Source: Acidobacteriota bacterium (lineage in GTDB: Bacteria; Acidobacteriota; Terriglobia; Bryobacterales; Bryobacteraceae). Taken from it: a DNA stretch of 46,453 nucleotides. A model generated the notes under the pieces. It was not told the origin of the DNA, did not search any database, and saw only the letters and a list, made by a program, of their open reading frames with translations. The position numbers and the translations under genes were made by a program. Below, in pieces: positions 9,090-17,544 of the stretch (positions within the stretch are counted from its first letter, which is position 1; each line of letters opens with the position of its first letter). The DNA is taken from NCBI GenBank assembly GCA_016213755.1, contig JACQZT010000207.1:1-46453 (forward strand). Direction: 5' to 3'.

Positions 9090-9971
9090 TCAGAAAGGAA
9101 AGTCCCGGCGCGCCGATTGCGCGGCGGCGGTTCGCAAAAACGGATACGGATTCACCGGACTGCCGCCCAGGCGCACCTCGTAATGCAAGTGCGGCGCCGT
9201 GACCCGGCCCGTGGCGCCCGAATGCGCGATCACGCTGCCGCGGCGCACCTCCTGGCCGGCAATCACGTCGAACCGGGACAAGTGCGCATAGTAGGTCTGC
9301 ACACCCCGCCCGTGGTCCACCACCAGCAGCTTGCCGTAGGCGCCCGCATATTCGGCATACAGCACCACGCCGTCGGCGGTCGACTTCACCGGCGTCCCCA
9401 CCCCCGCCGAGATGTCCACGCCCGGATGGAACGCCCGCCCCGTCGAAAACGGGTCGTCGCGCTGCCCGAAGTAGCTCAGCAGCCGCCCGTCCAGCGGCCA
9501 CAGGTTGGGTCGCACGTTGCCCAGCAGCGCCGCCGGAGACCGCCGCTGGAACCGCGAGAAGTTGGCGCTCTTCAGGAAGTTGTACTCCTCCAGCGATTCC
9601 GACACCGTCGGCACCAGCCGGCCTTCCATGCTGATCTCAGTCGGCCCTTCCAGCTTGCGCTTCAACCCGTAGGCCACCGAAATCTCGTTGGCGAACAGTT
9701 GCAGCGTGGCCAAATCCTGGTTGGTCTGATTGTTGGTCTTCTGCAGCGCGTCGTAACGGTTTCGCAGAGAGTCGACTTCCTGCCGCAGGGAATTGTAGTT
9801 CGCCACCTTCCAGGCCATCCGCGCATAGCTGGAAATGAACCCAAACAGCGAAAAACATCCCAGGATCGCCAAGCCCAGGACCGAGTAGATTACCGTGTGC
9901 GGGATGTGGATGCGCCTTAAGCGCCCATGCAAGGAGTGTGCGAGAACTACTATGAAGTAGGGCTGGTTCAT
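9090..9971 (-). CDS. M23 family metallopeptidase (LytM-like), membrane-anchored
   Basis: A 293-residue inner-membrane protein acting in the periplasm on peptidoglycan, or regulating an amidase. A short basic N terminus precedes a membrane segment at about residues 27-48. A coiled coil follows (about 58-105), and the peptidase domain occupies about 155-280. Zinc and catalytic residues are intact: His182 and Asp186 in FHPGVDIS, His230 in YYAHLS, and His261/His263 in PHLHYEV. The coiled-coil plus LytM layout resembles the M23 proteins common in Gram-negative bacteria. It is upstream of the PL22-like gene on the same strand, and its TGA overlaps or abuts the inferred start of that gene. Divergent from the S46 peptidase gene. 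Confidence 0.93.
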   Translation of the reverse strand: MNQPYFIVVLAHSLHGRLRRIHIPHTVIYSVLGLAILGCFSLFGFISSYARMAWKVANYNSLRQEVDSLRNRYDALQKTNNQTNQDLATLQLFANEISVAYGLKRKLEGPTEISMEGRLVPTVSESLEEYNFLKSANFSRFQRRSPAALLGNVRPNLWPLDGRLLSYFGQRDDPFSTGRAFHPGVDISAGVGTPVKSTADGVVLYAEYAGAYGKLLVVDHGRGVQTYYAHLSRFDVIAGQEVRRGSVIAHSGATGRVTAPHLHYEVRLGGSPVNPYPFLRTAAAQSARRDFPF

Positions 9972-10051
9972 TCACTTTCCCGGATGGGACCACCATCTGC
10001 GCCGCGAACCCGTCCCTGCACAACCCGGCCAGACGAACCCATCCCTCTAAG

Positions 10052-10108
10052 TCTTACACAATAAAGTACCGAAGTGTCAAAAGTACCAGATTCGCGAGTT
10101 CGTGTCAA
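10052..10108 (-). promoter_or_regulatory. Two tandem -35-like TTGACA boxes upstream of the M23 gene
   Basis: On the minus strand perfect TTGACA hexamers occur at 10108-10103 and 10080-10075. The first is followed after 17 bases by TACTTT (10085-10080) and the second by only weak -10 matches near 10056-10051. The direct repeat AAAGTACC (10063-10070 and 10080-10087 on the plus strand) overlaps this element and could be an operator or chance. The site lies in the roughly 210-base divergent region between the M23 and S46 genes. Confidence 0.3.
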
Positions 10109-10182
10109 GGCCGGGAATTGCTCTGTGCGCCACCCTGGCCAACGCCGTGGTGGGGATGCTAAAAAGGGTAGTAGGTCCTCCG

Positions 10183-12261
10183 ATGATTTTCCGAAAGCGA
10201 AGTCTTGCGGTTGTACTGTGCCTGTTTCCCGCCCCTTGCCTGGCCGACGAGGGGATGTGGCTGTTCACCAACCCGCCCACCGGAGTGCTCCAATCGAAGT
10301 ACCAGTTCGACGTCACTCCGCAGTGGCTGGAGCACGTGCAAAAGTCCTCGGTGCGCTTTAACAGCGGCGGCTCGGGCTCGTTCGTCTCCGCCGACGGGCT
10401 GGTGATGACCAATCACCACGTCGCGTCCGATTGCCTGGCCAAGCTCAGCACCCAGCGGGACGACCTGGTGACCGCCGGCTTCGCCGCCAAAGGGCGCGCC
10501 GGCGAGCGCCAGTGCGTCGACCTCGAACTGAACGTCCTCATGAGCATCGAGGACGTCACGGCGCGGGTCGGCGCCGCCGTTCGGCCCGGCATGGATGCCG
10601 CCGCAGCGCAGAAGGCGCGCCGGGCGGTCATCAACACCGTCGAGAAGGAATCGCTGGACCAGACCGGCCTGCGCAGCGACGTCGTCACGCTGTACAACGG
10701 CGGTCAGTATCACCTTTACCGTTACAAGAAGTACACCGACGTGCGGTTGGTCTTCGCGCCCGAAAAGGCGGCCGCGTTCTTCGGCGGCGACCCGGACAAT
10801 TTCGAGTACCCGCGTTACGATCTCGACATCACCTTCCTCCGCGCCTGGGAAAACGGTCAGCCGGCCAAGGTCCAGCACTTTCTCAAGTGGAGCGCCGCGG
10901 GAGCGCGGGAGGGCGACCTGGTGTTCGTTTCGGGCCATCCGGGCCGCACCAGCCGGCTCGAAACCGTGCGCCACATGGAGTTTGTCCGTGACCGCACGAA
11001 TCCCACCTCGCTCAACCTGTTGCGGCGCCAAGAAGTCCTGCTGAAGACCTTCGGCGAGCGCAGCGCCGAAAACGCGCGCCGCGCCGAAGACGATCTGTTC
11101 GGCGTCCAGAACTCCCGCAAGGCGCGCATCGGCCTGATGGAAGGGTTGCAGGATCCGGCCCTGTTCGCGCGCAAGCGGGCCGCCGAGAGCGCCCTGCGCC
11201 AGGCGGTCCTGAGCAACCCCGAGTGGAAGCGCGAGTACGGCGACGCCTGGGAGCAGGTTTCCGCCGCCATCGCCACCTGGGACGGGATCTTCCTTCCGCA
11301 CTATCTGCTCGAGCGCGGCTGGGCCTTCCACACCGAGCTGTTTTCCATCGCGCGCGACCTTGTGCGGCTGGCGGCCGAGCGCCCCAAGCCCAACGCCGAG
11401 CGCCTGCGCGAGTACTCCGAGGCGGGGCTCGAATCGCTCCAGCAGGAGTTGTTCTCCGAAGCCCCGATCTACGAGGACCTGGACACCGAGAAGCTGACCG
11501 ATTCTCTAGGCATGCTGGAGGAGATGCTGGGCGCCGATGACGGCCTGGTCCGGCAGGTGCTGGCCGGCCGGTCTCCGCTCCGGCGGGCGCAGGAACTGAT
11601 CCAGGGCACGCAACTCAAGGACGTCGCGGTGCGCAAGAAGCTGTTCGAAGGCGGGCAGGCGGCCATCGACGCGACCGGCGACCCGATGATCCAACTGGCC
11701 AGACTGCTCGATCCCACGGCCCGCAAGCTGCGCGCGACCTATGACGAGAAGGTTGACGAGCCGCTGAAGCAGGCCTACGGCAAGATCTCGCGGGCGCGTT
11801 TCGCCATACACGGAACGGACGTCTATCCGGACGCCACCTTCACCCTGCGGCTGGCCTTCGGCGTCGTCAAGGGCTATCGGGAGAACGGGCGCACCGTCCC
11901 ATGGGCCACGGAAATCGGCGGCGCGTTCGCCCGCGCCTCCGACCACGGCTACCGCGATCCGTTCAACCTGCCCCAGAGCTGGCTGGACCGAAGGAGCCGT
12001 CTGGAGGCCCAAACTCCGCTCAACTTCGTCTCCACCGCCGATATCATTGGCGGCAACTCCGGCAGCCCGGTGGTGAACCGCGCCGGGGAGCTGGTGGGCA
12101 TCATTTTTGACGGCAACCTCCAGAGCCTGATCTTCGACTACGAGTACAGCGAGGAGCAGGCGCGCGCGGTCGCGGTGCATTCGGCGGGCATTCTGGAAGC
12201 TCTGCGCAAGATTTACGACGCCACGCCGGTGGTCCGGGAACTCACCGGCGCTCGCCAGTAA
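10183..12261 (+). CDS. S46 family dipeptidyl-peptidase (DPP7-like)
   Basis: A 692-residue secreted serine exopeptidase that removes dipeptides from peptides in the periplasm. ATG 10183 is preferred over upstream in-frame starts because it gives a clean signal peptide (MIFRKRSLAVVLCLFPAPCLA) directly before DEGMWLF, the usual mature N terminus of S46 enzymes. The chymotrypsin-type core is split by a long helical insertion (about residues 290-560). The catalytic His lies in TNHH at 76-79, and the nucleophile is Ser626 in GGNSGSP. The residue 18 after the Ser is Gly644 (FDG), as in DPP7-type enzymes with hydrophobic preference; DPP11-type enzymes carry Arg there. Specificity is therefore inferred to be DPP7-like. 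Unlinked in function to its divergent M23 neighbour except for periplasmic location. Confidence 0.92.
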   Translation: MIFRKRSLAVVLCLFPAPCLADEGMWLFTNPPTGVLQSKYQFDVTPQWLEHVQKSSVRFNSGGSGSFVSADGLVMTNHHVASDCLAKLSTQRDDLVTAGFAAKGRAGERQCVDLELNVLMSIEDVTARVGAAVRPGMDAAAAQKARRAVINTVEKESLDQTGLRSDVVTLYNGGQYHLYRYKKYTDVRLVFAPEKAAAFFGGDPDNFEYPRYDLDITFLRAWENGQPAKVQHFLKWSAAGAREGDLVFVSGHPGRTSRLETVRHMEFVRDRTNPTSLNLLRRQEVLLKTFGERSAENARRAEDDLFGVQNSRKARIGLMEGLQDPALFARKRAAESALRQAVLSNPEWKREYGDAWEQVSAAIATWDGIFLPHYLLERGWAFHTELFSIARDLVRLAAERPKPNAERLREYSEAGLESLQQELFSEAPIYEDLDTEKLTDSLGMLEEMLGADDGLVRQVLAGRSPLRRAQELIQGTQLKDVAVRKKLFEGGQAAIDATGDPMIQLARLLDPTARKLRATYDEKVDEPLKQAYGKISRARFAIHGTDVYPDATFTLRLAFGVVKGYRENGRTVPWATEIGGAFARASDHGYRDPFNLPQSWLDRRSRLEAQTPLNFVSTADIIGGNSGSPVVNRAGELVGIIFDGNLQSLIFDYEYSEEQARAVAVHSAGILEALRKIYDATPVVRELTGARQ

Positions 12262-12385
12262 GACTTACCCAGGCGCGCCCCGCCTCCGGTAATTCTTTCC
12301 CGGACCGGTGAGGGAAGCTGTTCTGTTTTTCAATCACTTGACGTTTGGCAGCGGGAGTGCTCTGATGCCAGTGGAGGTTGGTGAT

Positions 12386-13288
12386 ATGAGTATTCTTAGC
12401 AACGAGAACGAGGAGGGCGGGAAAGCGCCTTCCATGCGCTGGCTGCCGGCCACCGCGGCTGTGCTAGGTCTTGGAGTCGCGGGTTGCCTGGGCGCCCTGG
12501 TTTACCAGAACGCGCAACTGGCGAACGCGCGAACGGAGGTGGCGGGACTCCGGAACGACATTTCGGCCGTGCGGCAGGATGTCGGAGCAACCGAATCGCG
12601 CTTTCGCGACAACGTGGAAATGCTGAGCCGGCAACTGGCCGAGGCCCGCAGCCAGGCCCAGCAAAGCGTCGAGCGAGCCCGGGCGGCGGCCCGCAAACAG
12701 ACCGAGGCGATGGCGACCACGGCCGCGGCGCGCCAGGACGAGCAGAGCAGGCGCTTGGCGGCCGAACTGGACCGTCTCAAGGACTCCAGCGAGCAGGCGA
12801 CCGTGCGCCTTACCGACATCGGCTCCACGGTAGGCGCAGTCAAGTCCGAGGTCGGCGAAGTCAAAACCCAGGTGGCCTCGGCGCGCACCGAACTCGACCA
12901 GACCATCGCCGATTTGAAGCGCGTGAGAGGCGACATGGGAGTGATGAGCGGCCTGATTGCCACCAACTCCACCGAACTGGCGGCTCTCCGGGCGCTGGGC
13001 GAGCGCGACTACTTCGAGTTCAGCCTCACCAAGGCGCAGGCGCGCCGGTTGCTGGCGGGCGTCAATCTGGTCTACAAGAAGGCCGACCCCAAGCGAAACC
13101 GCTTCACCCTGGAAGTCGTGGCCGAGGACAAGCGCGTGGAGAAGAAGGACCGCGGCATCAACGAACCGGTGCAGTTCTACGTGCCGTCCAAGTCCCGGCA
13201 ACCCTTTGAACTCGTCGTGAACGAGGTCCGGAAGGACACCATCGTGGGCTACCTCTCGGCGCCGAAAATGCAGGTTGCACAACGTTAG
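12386..13288 (+). CDS. Membrane-anchored coiled-coil protein, unknown function
   Basis: A 300-residue protein I cannot assign to a named family. A short cytoplasmic N terminus is followed by one membrane segment (about 19-40) and a long Ala/Glu/Arg/Gln-rich coiled coil (about 42-205). The C-terminal beta-rich domain (about 215-298) includes YFEFSLTKAQARRLLAGVNL and VQFYVPSKSRQPFELVVNEV. Start ATG 12386 is chosen because GGAGG at 12373-12377 stands 8 bases upstream; in-frame starts at 12308 and 12365 lack such a site. It is followed 12 bases later by the DUF5666-like gene with its own strong ribosome binding site, so they are likely co-transcribed. The layout suggests an envelope sensor or tether; this is inference. 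Confidence 0.75.
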   Translation: MSILSNENEEGGKAPSMRWLPATAAVLGLGVAGCLGALVYQNAQLANARTEVAGLRNDISAVRQDVGATESRFRDNVEMLSRQLAEARSQAQQSVERARAAARKQTEAMATTAAARQDEQSRRLAAELDRLKDSSEQATVRLTDIGSTVGAVKSEVGEVKTQVASARTELDQTIADLKRVRGDMGVMSGLIATNSTELAALRALGERDYFEFSLTKAQARRLLAGVNLVYKKADPKRNRFTLEVVAEDKRVEKKDRGINEPVQFYVPSKSRQPFELVVNEVRKDTIVGYLSAPKMQVAQR

Positions 13289-13300
13289 CGGGAGGTCGCC

Positions 13301-14020
13301 GTGAATCGAACTGTTACGGCTGTGTTGTTGGCCGCGGCGCTGGTGAGTGTGGCGTCCGCGGCCCAGGACGATGATGACTCGAGGGACCGCGCCGAGAGAG
13401 TGCTCGCGGCCCAACTGGTTCCGGCGGCCGAGCTCACTGGCGGGATGCCGGCGGACCTGTTCCCCGGCAAAGCCGGCAGCGACCCGCTGAAGTTCGGGTC
13501 CGTCGAAGTGTTTGCGCATCGCAAAGCGGAGGTCTGGCTGCGCGGCGCCGCCCCCCGGGCGCGCTACCAGGTCTACTTCTGCCGCTTCCCGTCGGCGGCC
13601 ACGCGCTGCGCCCAGCAGGGTGTGGTGGAAACCGATGCGTCCGGCAATACGCAGGACTTGCTGGACTTCATCCTGGACGGCAATACCACCGCCGGCGTGT
13701 TCCTTCTGACCCGGACCGGTCTGGGGGTCACAACGGAATACGTGTCGGGCTTCACCCTTTCTCCGGCGCCCCCGCCAGCGAATGCCGCCGCGATCCGGCT
13801 CCAGGGTACGGTGCAGTCGGTCGATTCGAGCCGCTCCGCATTTCGCATGGCCAGTTTCCCGATTGAAATCGTGGTTGGCTCGGCGACCAGGTTCAAGCAC
13901 ACCGATGGTCTGGGGGACCTCCGCACGGGGCTTTCTCTAACTGTGGAGGGCTACGCAATGGCGGACGGCCGGGTGTTCGCGACCGACGTGGACGCCGACA
14001 CTCGCGGTCCCAAGAACTGA
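13301..14020 (+). CDS. Secreted protein with C-terminal DUF5666-like domain
   Basis: A 239-residue exported protein. It starts at GTG 13301, five bases after GGGAGG (13290-13295), and has a signal peptide ending near residue 21 (VSVASAAQ). The central part (about 55-150) is a beta domain with two Cys residues (FCRFP, ATRCAQQ) that could form a disulfide. The C-terminal part (about 165-235) has the pattern of DUF5666 OB-like repeats: LQGTVQSVDSSRSAF, then a hydrophobic strand, then GLSLTVEGYAMADGRVFATDVDAD. Its biochemical function is unknown. Downstream neighbour of the coiled-coil gene, probably the same transcript. A strong hairpin with a T-tract ends the unit at 14132-14163. Confidence 0.75.
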   Translation: MNRTVTAVLLAAALVSVASAAQDDDDSRDRAERVLAAQLVPAAELTGGMPADLFPGKAGSDPLKFGSVEVFAHRKAEVWLRGAAPRARYQVYFCRFPSAATRCAQQGVVETDASGNTQDLLDFILDGNTTAGVFLLTRTGLGVTTEYVSGFTLSPAPPPANAAAIRLQGTVQSVDSSRSAFRMASFPIEIVVGSATRFKHTDGLGDLRTGLSLTVEGYAMADGRVFATDVDADTRGPKN

Positions 14021-14131
14021 CATCGGCTTGCGCCCGGCGAACGGGGATTCTCAGCCGGGAATGTTGCCTCTTAGCCGCTTCCGGGCAACCGGAAACCCGC
14101 GCGTCCCATGCGCGGGCACCGCAAGCCGCAC

Positions 14132-14163
14132 CCGCGGGCCGGTTTCGGCCGGCCCGCGGTTTT
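14132..14163 (+). terminator. Rho-independent terminator hairpin between convergent genes
   Basis: A perfect 11-base-pair GC stem (14132-14142 with 14149-14159), a 6-base loop and TTTT at 14160-14163 follow the DUF5666-like gene. It lies just past the end of menG on the other strand and, being symmetric, may also slow transcription from that side, where only AAAA precedes it. Confidence 0.75.
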
Positions 14164-14169
14164 CCGTTT

Positions 14170-14904
14170 CTATCGCGCTGTTCCGCGGTGCAGGGCCACG
14201 ACGCCGAAGGTCATGCGTTCGAATTCCACATCGGCGAACCCGGCCGAGCGCATTTCCCCGGCCAGGCGTTCGGCGGAGGGGAACTTGCGCACCGATTCGG
14301 GCAAGTACGTGTACGCGCCGCGCGAGCCCGAGATCAGGCCTCCCAGCGCCGGCAGCACACGGTGCGAGTAGAAGCCGTACAACGCCGCCAACAGCGGATT
14401 GGGCGGTGTCGAGAACTCCAGGATTGCCGCCACGCCTCCCGGCTTCAGCACTCGCCGCATTTCGGCCAGGCCGGCCCGGTAATTTACCAGGTTGCGAAAG
14501 CCGAAGGCGACCGTGACGCAATCCAGCGCGCCGCTGGCCACCGGAAGCGCCAGCGCGTCGGCCTCGACGAGCAGCGACCGGCTGCCGCGGCGCGCGAACT
14601 TGCGGGCGGCCGCAACCAGCATCGGGTGGCAGAAATCGCTCCCCAGGACGCCCGCGCCGCGCGCCCGTTCGAGCGCCAGCGCCAGGTCGCCCGTGCCGCA
14701 GCACAGGTCCAGCACGCGCGCCCCCGGACGCGACAAAATGGGGCGCAAACGCGCCGCCACGCGGGCGCGCCAGTAGCGGTCGGCGTTGAACGAGAGCAGG
14801 TGGTTCAGCAGGTCGTAGCGGCGCGCGACGGCGGCGAACATCCCGCGCACCCAATGCGCGGCTTCCTGTTCGCTGGCGGTTCCGGAGGGCGTGGTTCCCA
14901 TCAT
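14170..14904 (-). CDS. menG: Menaquinone biosynthesis C-methyltransferase (UbiE/MenG)
   Basis: A 244-residue class I SAM-dependent methyltransferase that methylates demethylmenaquinone, the last step of menaquinone synthesis (Acidobacteriota use menaquinone). Motifs in order: FAAVARRYDLLNHLLSF (23-39), VLDLCCGTGDLAL (64-76, SAM site), ALDCVTVAFGFRNLVN (126-141) and MRRVLKPGG (149-157). The reading frame extends upstream into aroB, but that part is shadow. ATGATG at 14904/14901 overlaps the aroB stop as ATGA, giving a start with conserved spacing to the first motif. Second gene of an aroB-menG pair. Confidence 0.93.
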   Translation of the reverse strand: MMGTTPSGTASEQEAAHWVRGMFAAVARRYDLLNHLLSFNADRYWRARVAARLRPILSRPGARVLDLCCGTGDLALALERARGAGVLGSDFCHPMLVAAARKFARRGSRSLLVEADALALPVASGALDCVTVAFGFRNLVNYRAGLAEMRRVLKPGGVAAILEFSTPPNPLLAALYGFYSHRVLPALGGLISGSRGAYTYLPESVRKFPSAERLAGEMRSAGFADVEFERMTFGVVALHRGTAR

Positions 14905-15974
14905 GCCAGCGAGGCTTCCATCGCTTCCAGCACCATCTGTTCGGGCAGCCCCGAAACGATGCGCACCGCGCCGATCCGCTCGGGCAACACGAAGTGCACT
15001 TTCCCGTGCATGGTCTTCTTGTCGCCGCGCAGGCGCGCCGCCAGGTTCGGCGCGCGGACTCCTTCGAGCGACGGCAAGGGGCCGTACAACCCAACCGCCG
15101 ATACGACGGCGTCGCAGGTCGCAGCGTCGCACACGCCGGCCAGGCGCCCCAGGTGCGCGGCGGCGCGCATGCCCACCGCCACCGCTTCGCCGTGCAGGAA
15201 GCGGGAGTAGCCGGTCTCGGCCTCGAGGGCGTGGCCCACTGTGTGGCCGAAGTTCAGGATGCGGCGCAGGTCGCCCTCGCGCTCGTCGGCCGACACCACC
15301 TCGGCTTTGATGCGCACCGACTCGGCGATCATGCGCTCGACCGCCTCCGGCGCCCGTTCGCGCACCGCCCCGGCGCGTTCGGTCATCAGGCGGAAGAGCT
15401 CCGGGCCGCGGATGATGCCGCACTTCAGAACTTCGAACAACCCGGCCGTGTATTCGCGCGCGGGCAGAGTGGCGAGAACGTCCGGGTCGATCAGCACCGC
15501 CAGCGGCTGATGAAAGGTCCCCACCAGGTTTTTACCGTCGCGCAGGTCGACGCCGGTCTTGCCGCCCACCGCTGCGTCCACCTGCGCCAGCAGGGTGGTG
15601 GGAATCTGCACCACCGGGATGCCGCGCATGAAGACGGAGGCCAGGAAGCCGCCCACGTCGTTGGCGATGCCCCCGCCGAAGGCGATCAGCAAGCTGGACC
15701 GCTCGCCCCCGCGTGCCACCATTTCATCGGCCAGCCGCTCGACCTCGGCCAGCCGCTTGTGCTCTTCGCCTCCGGTGAAGAACAGCAGTTCGCGCTTGCG
15801 CCCGCCCAGCGCAGCCTCCAGCCGCTCGCCGTGCAACTGCCAGACGTCGCGCGTGGTAAGAATGAACGCAGTGCCGATGCGCGAGGGAACGAACTCTCCC
15901 GCACGAGCGAGAATTCCGCGTTCGACGATCGCTTCGTAGTCCCGCGTCGCGGTGCGCACCGAAAAGGAGGGCAT
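14901..15974 (-). CDS. aroB: 3-dehydroquinate synthase AroB
   Basis: A 357-residue NAD- and metal-dependent enzyme making 3-dehydroquinate from DAHP, the second step of the shikimate pathway. The NAD-binding glycine stretch reads AFGGGIANDVGGF (about 98-110), followed by PTTLLAQVDAAVGGKTGV (about 124-141) and KNLVGTFHQP. Metal ligands are supplied by the Glu in LFEVLKCG and by the His residues of NFGHTVGHALE and FLHGEAV. Start ATG 15974 lies only 7 bases from the inferred nadB start on the opposite strand, and no Shine-Dalgarno sequence is visible upstream. The stop overlaps menG. Confidence 0.95.
   Translation of the reverse strand: MPSFSVRTATRDYEAIVERGILARAGEFVPSRIGTAFILTTRDVWQLHGERLEAALGGRKRELLFFTGGEEHKRLAEVERLADEMVARGGERSSLLIAFGGGIANDVGGFLASVFMRGIPVVQIPTTLLAQVDAAVGGKTGVDLRDGKNLVGTFHQPLAVLIDPDVLATLPAREYTAGLFEVLKCGIIRGPELFRLMTERAGAVRERAPEAVERMIAESVRIKAEVVSADEREGDLRRILNFGHTVGHALEAETGYSRFLHGEAVAVGMRAAAHLGRLAGVCDAATCDAVVSAVGLYGPLPSLEGVRAPNLAARLRGDKKTMHGKVHFVLPERIGAVRIVSGLPEQMVLEAMEASLA
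15964..15970 (+). promoter_or_regulatory. Shine-Dalgarno AAGGAGG deciding the nadB start
   Basis: AAGGAGG stands 11 bases before TTG 15982. It is the antisense of codons 2-4 of aroB, so the same bases serve as nadB ribosome binding site and aroB coding sequence. The site argues for TTG 15982 and against the GTG at 15952. Confidence 0.55.
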
Positions 15975-15981
15975 ACTGCCG

Positions 15982-17544
15982 TTGTACCATGGTTACATCA
16001 CGTCAACGCCGAATACACGCTACGACTTCCTGGTGGTCGGCGCGGGCGTCGCCGGGCTTCGCGCGGCCATTGAACTGGCCGAGGCCGGGCGCGTCCTGGT
16101 GGTCGCCAAGGACAGTCTCCAGGAATCCTCTTCCGAGTACGCCCAGGGCGGCATCGCCGCCGCGCTGAGCGACAACGACGAAGTGTCCCTGCACGAAAGC
16201 GACACGCTGGCGGCGGGCGACGGCCTGTGCGATCGGGAAGCCGTCCGCGCTCTGGTGGGAGAAGGCCCGGCGGCCATCGAGAAGCTGATGGAGTGGGGAA
16301 CGGAGTTCGACCGCGAGGGTGCGCGGCTGGTGTTTGCACGCGAGGGGGCGCACAGCCGCAACCGCGTGCTGCACGCTCACGGCGATTCCACGGGGCGTGA
16401 GATCTCGCGCGCCTTGTATCGCAAGGCCGCCTCGCTGGCCAGCGTCGAAGTGCGCAGTTTCGCCGCCGTTACGGACCTGCTGGTCGCGGGCGGGGAGGTG
16501 GCGGGCGTGGTCGCCTGCGACGCCTCGACCCGCCACGCCGTCGCCATTCAGGCCGGCGCCGTGCTGCTGGCCACTGGCGGGCTGGGCTGCGTCTACGCGG
16601 AAACCACCAACCCGGACGTGGCCACGGGAGACGGGGTCGCGACGGCGTGGCGCGCCGGCGCCGAGATCTCCGACCTCGAGTTCGTGCAGTTCCATCCCAC
16701 GGCCCTGTACCTGGAAGGCGCGCCGCGCTTCCTGCTCTCCGAGGCCCTGCGCGGCGAAGGCGCGCATCTGCGCAACGCCGCGGGCGAGCGCTTCATGCGC
16801 CGCTACCATGCGCTGGAGGAACTCGCTCCCCGCGACGTTGTCTCGCGCGCCATCGTCGCGGAGTTGCGGCGCACGGGCGCGCCCTGCGTACACCTGGATC
16901 TCACTCATTTTCCGCCCGGTTTTTTGGGCCAGCGCTTTCCCCGCATTTACGAGACCTGCCGCAAGTACGGCCTGGATCTGGCGGTTCACCCGGCGCCGGT
17001 CCACCCGGCGGCGCACTATGCCATGGGCGGCGTGCGCACCGATTTGGACGGTCAAACCAGTTTGCGAGGCCTGTTCGCGGCGGGTGAGGTGGCCTGCACG
17101 GGAGTGCACGGCGCCAACCGCCTGGCCAGCAACTCGCTGCTGGAGGGGGTGGTCTTCGGCGCGCGCGCCGGACGCGCGATGCGACGATGGGCGGGCCGGC
17201 CGCCTGCGGCCGAGGTGCATCCGCCCGACCTGCTCTTCCCCGTCGCCGATGGCGCCGAGTTGCGCCGCCTGGCGTGGGAAAAGTGCGGCATCCTGCGCTC
17301 TGGCGAGGAACTCGCCAAGCTATGCGGCCGTTTGGCCGCCACTCCCTGGAGTCCGGCCACCCCGGATCGCGCGCTGCACGAGTTGCGCAGCCGCCACATC
17401 GTTGCCCGCCTGATCGCCCGCTGCGCCCTGGCGCGCCGGGAAAGCCGCGGCGCTCATTTCCGCACCGATTGCCCCGAGAAGAAGCCCGAGTTTCAAAAGC
17501 ACTCCGTCGTTTCCATACACCATGAAGAAGTCGCCTTTATTTGA
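15982..17544 (+). CDS. nadB: L-aspartate oxidase NadB
   Basis: FAD enzyme oxidising L-aspartate to iminoaspartate, the first step of de novo NAD synthesis. About 520 residues. The Rossmann FAD site DFLVVGAGVAGL is at about 15-26, SSEYAQGGIAAAL follows, then HGDSTGREI, the active-site FHPT (EFVQFHPTALY), and PAAHYAMGGVRTD with a second catalytic His. The FAD-binding C-terminal stretch GVHGANRLASNSLLEG is intact. TTG 15982 is chosen over GTG 15952 because it follows AAGGAGG and leaves a normal short lead before the FAD site. The 3' end overlaps the next gene by 23 bases. nadA and nadC are not in the window. Confidence 0.94.
   Translation: MYHGYITSTPNTRYDFLVVGAGVAGLRAAIELAEAGRVLVVAKDSLQESSSEYAQGGIAAALSDNDEVSLHESDTLAAGDGLCDREAVRALVGEGPAAIEKLMEWGTEFDREGARLVFAREGAHSRNRVLHAHGDSTGREISRALYRKAASLASVEVRSFAAVTDLLVAGGEVAGVVACDASTRHAVAIQAGAVLLATGGLGCVYAETTNPDVATGDGVATAWRAGAEISDLEFVQFHPTALYLEGAPRFLLSEALRGEGAHLRNAAGERFMRRYHALEELAPRDVVSRAIVAELRRTGAPCVHLDLTHFPPGFLGQRFPRIYETCRKYGLDLAVHPAPVHPAAHYAMGGVRTDLDGQTSLRGLFAAGEVACTGVHGANRLASNSLLEGVVFGARAGRAMRRWAGRPPAAEVHPPDLLFPVADGAELRRLAWEKCGILRSGEELAKLCGRLAATPWSPATPDRALHELRSRHIVARLIARCALARRESRGAHFRTDCPEKKPEFQKHSVVSIHHEEVAFI

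Noticed and set aside
9088-9501. Upstream extension of the PL22-like frame
   Set aside because: This part lies antiphase within the M23 gene, which has intact zinc ligands, and is Arg/Gly-rich without homology to propellers.
14905-15423. Upstream extension of the menG frame
   Set aside because: It reads through aroB in another frame; the ATGATG at the aroB stop gives a start with family-typical spacing.
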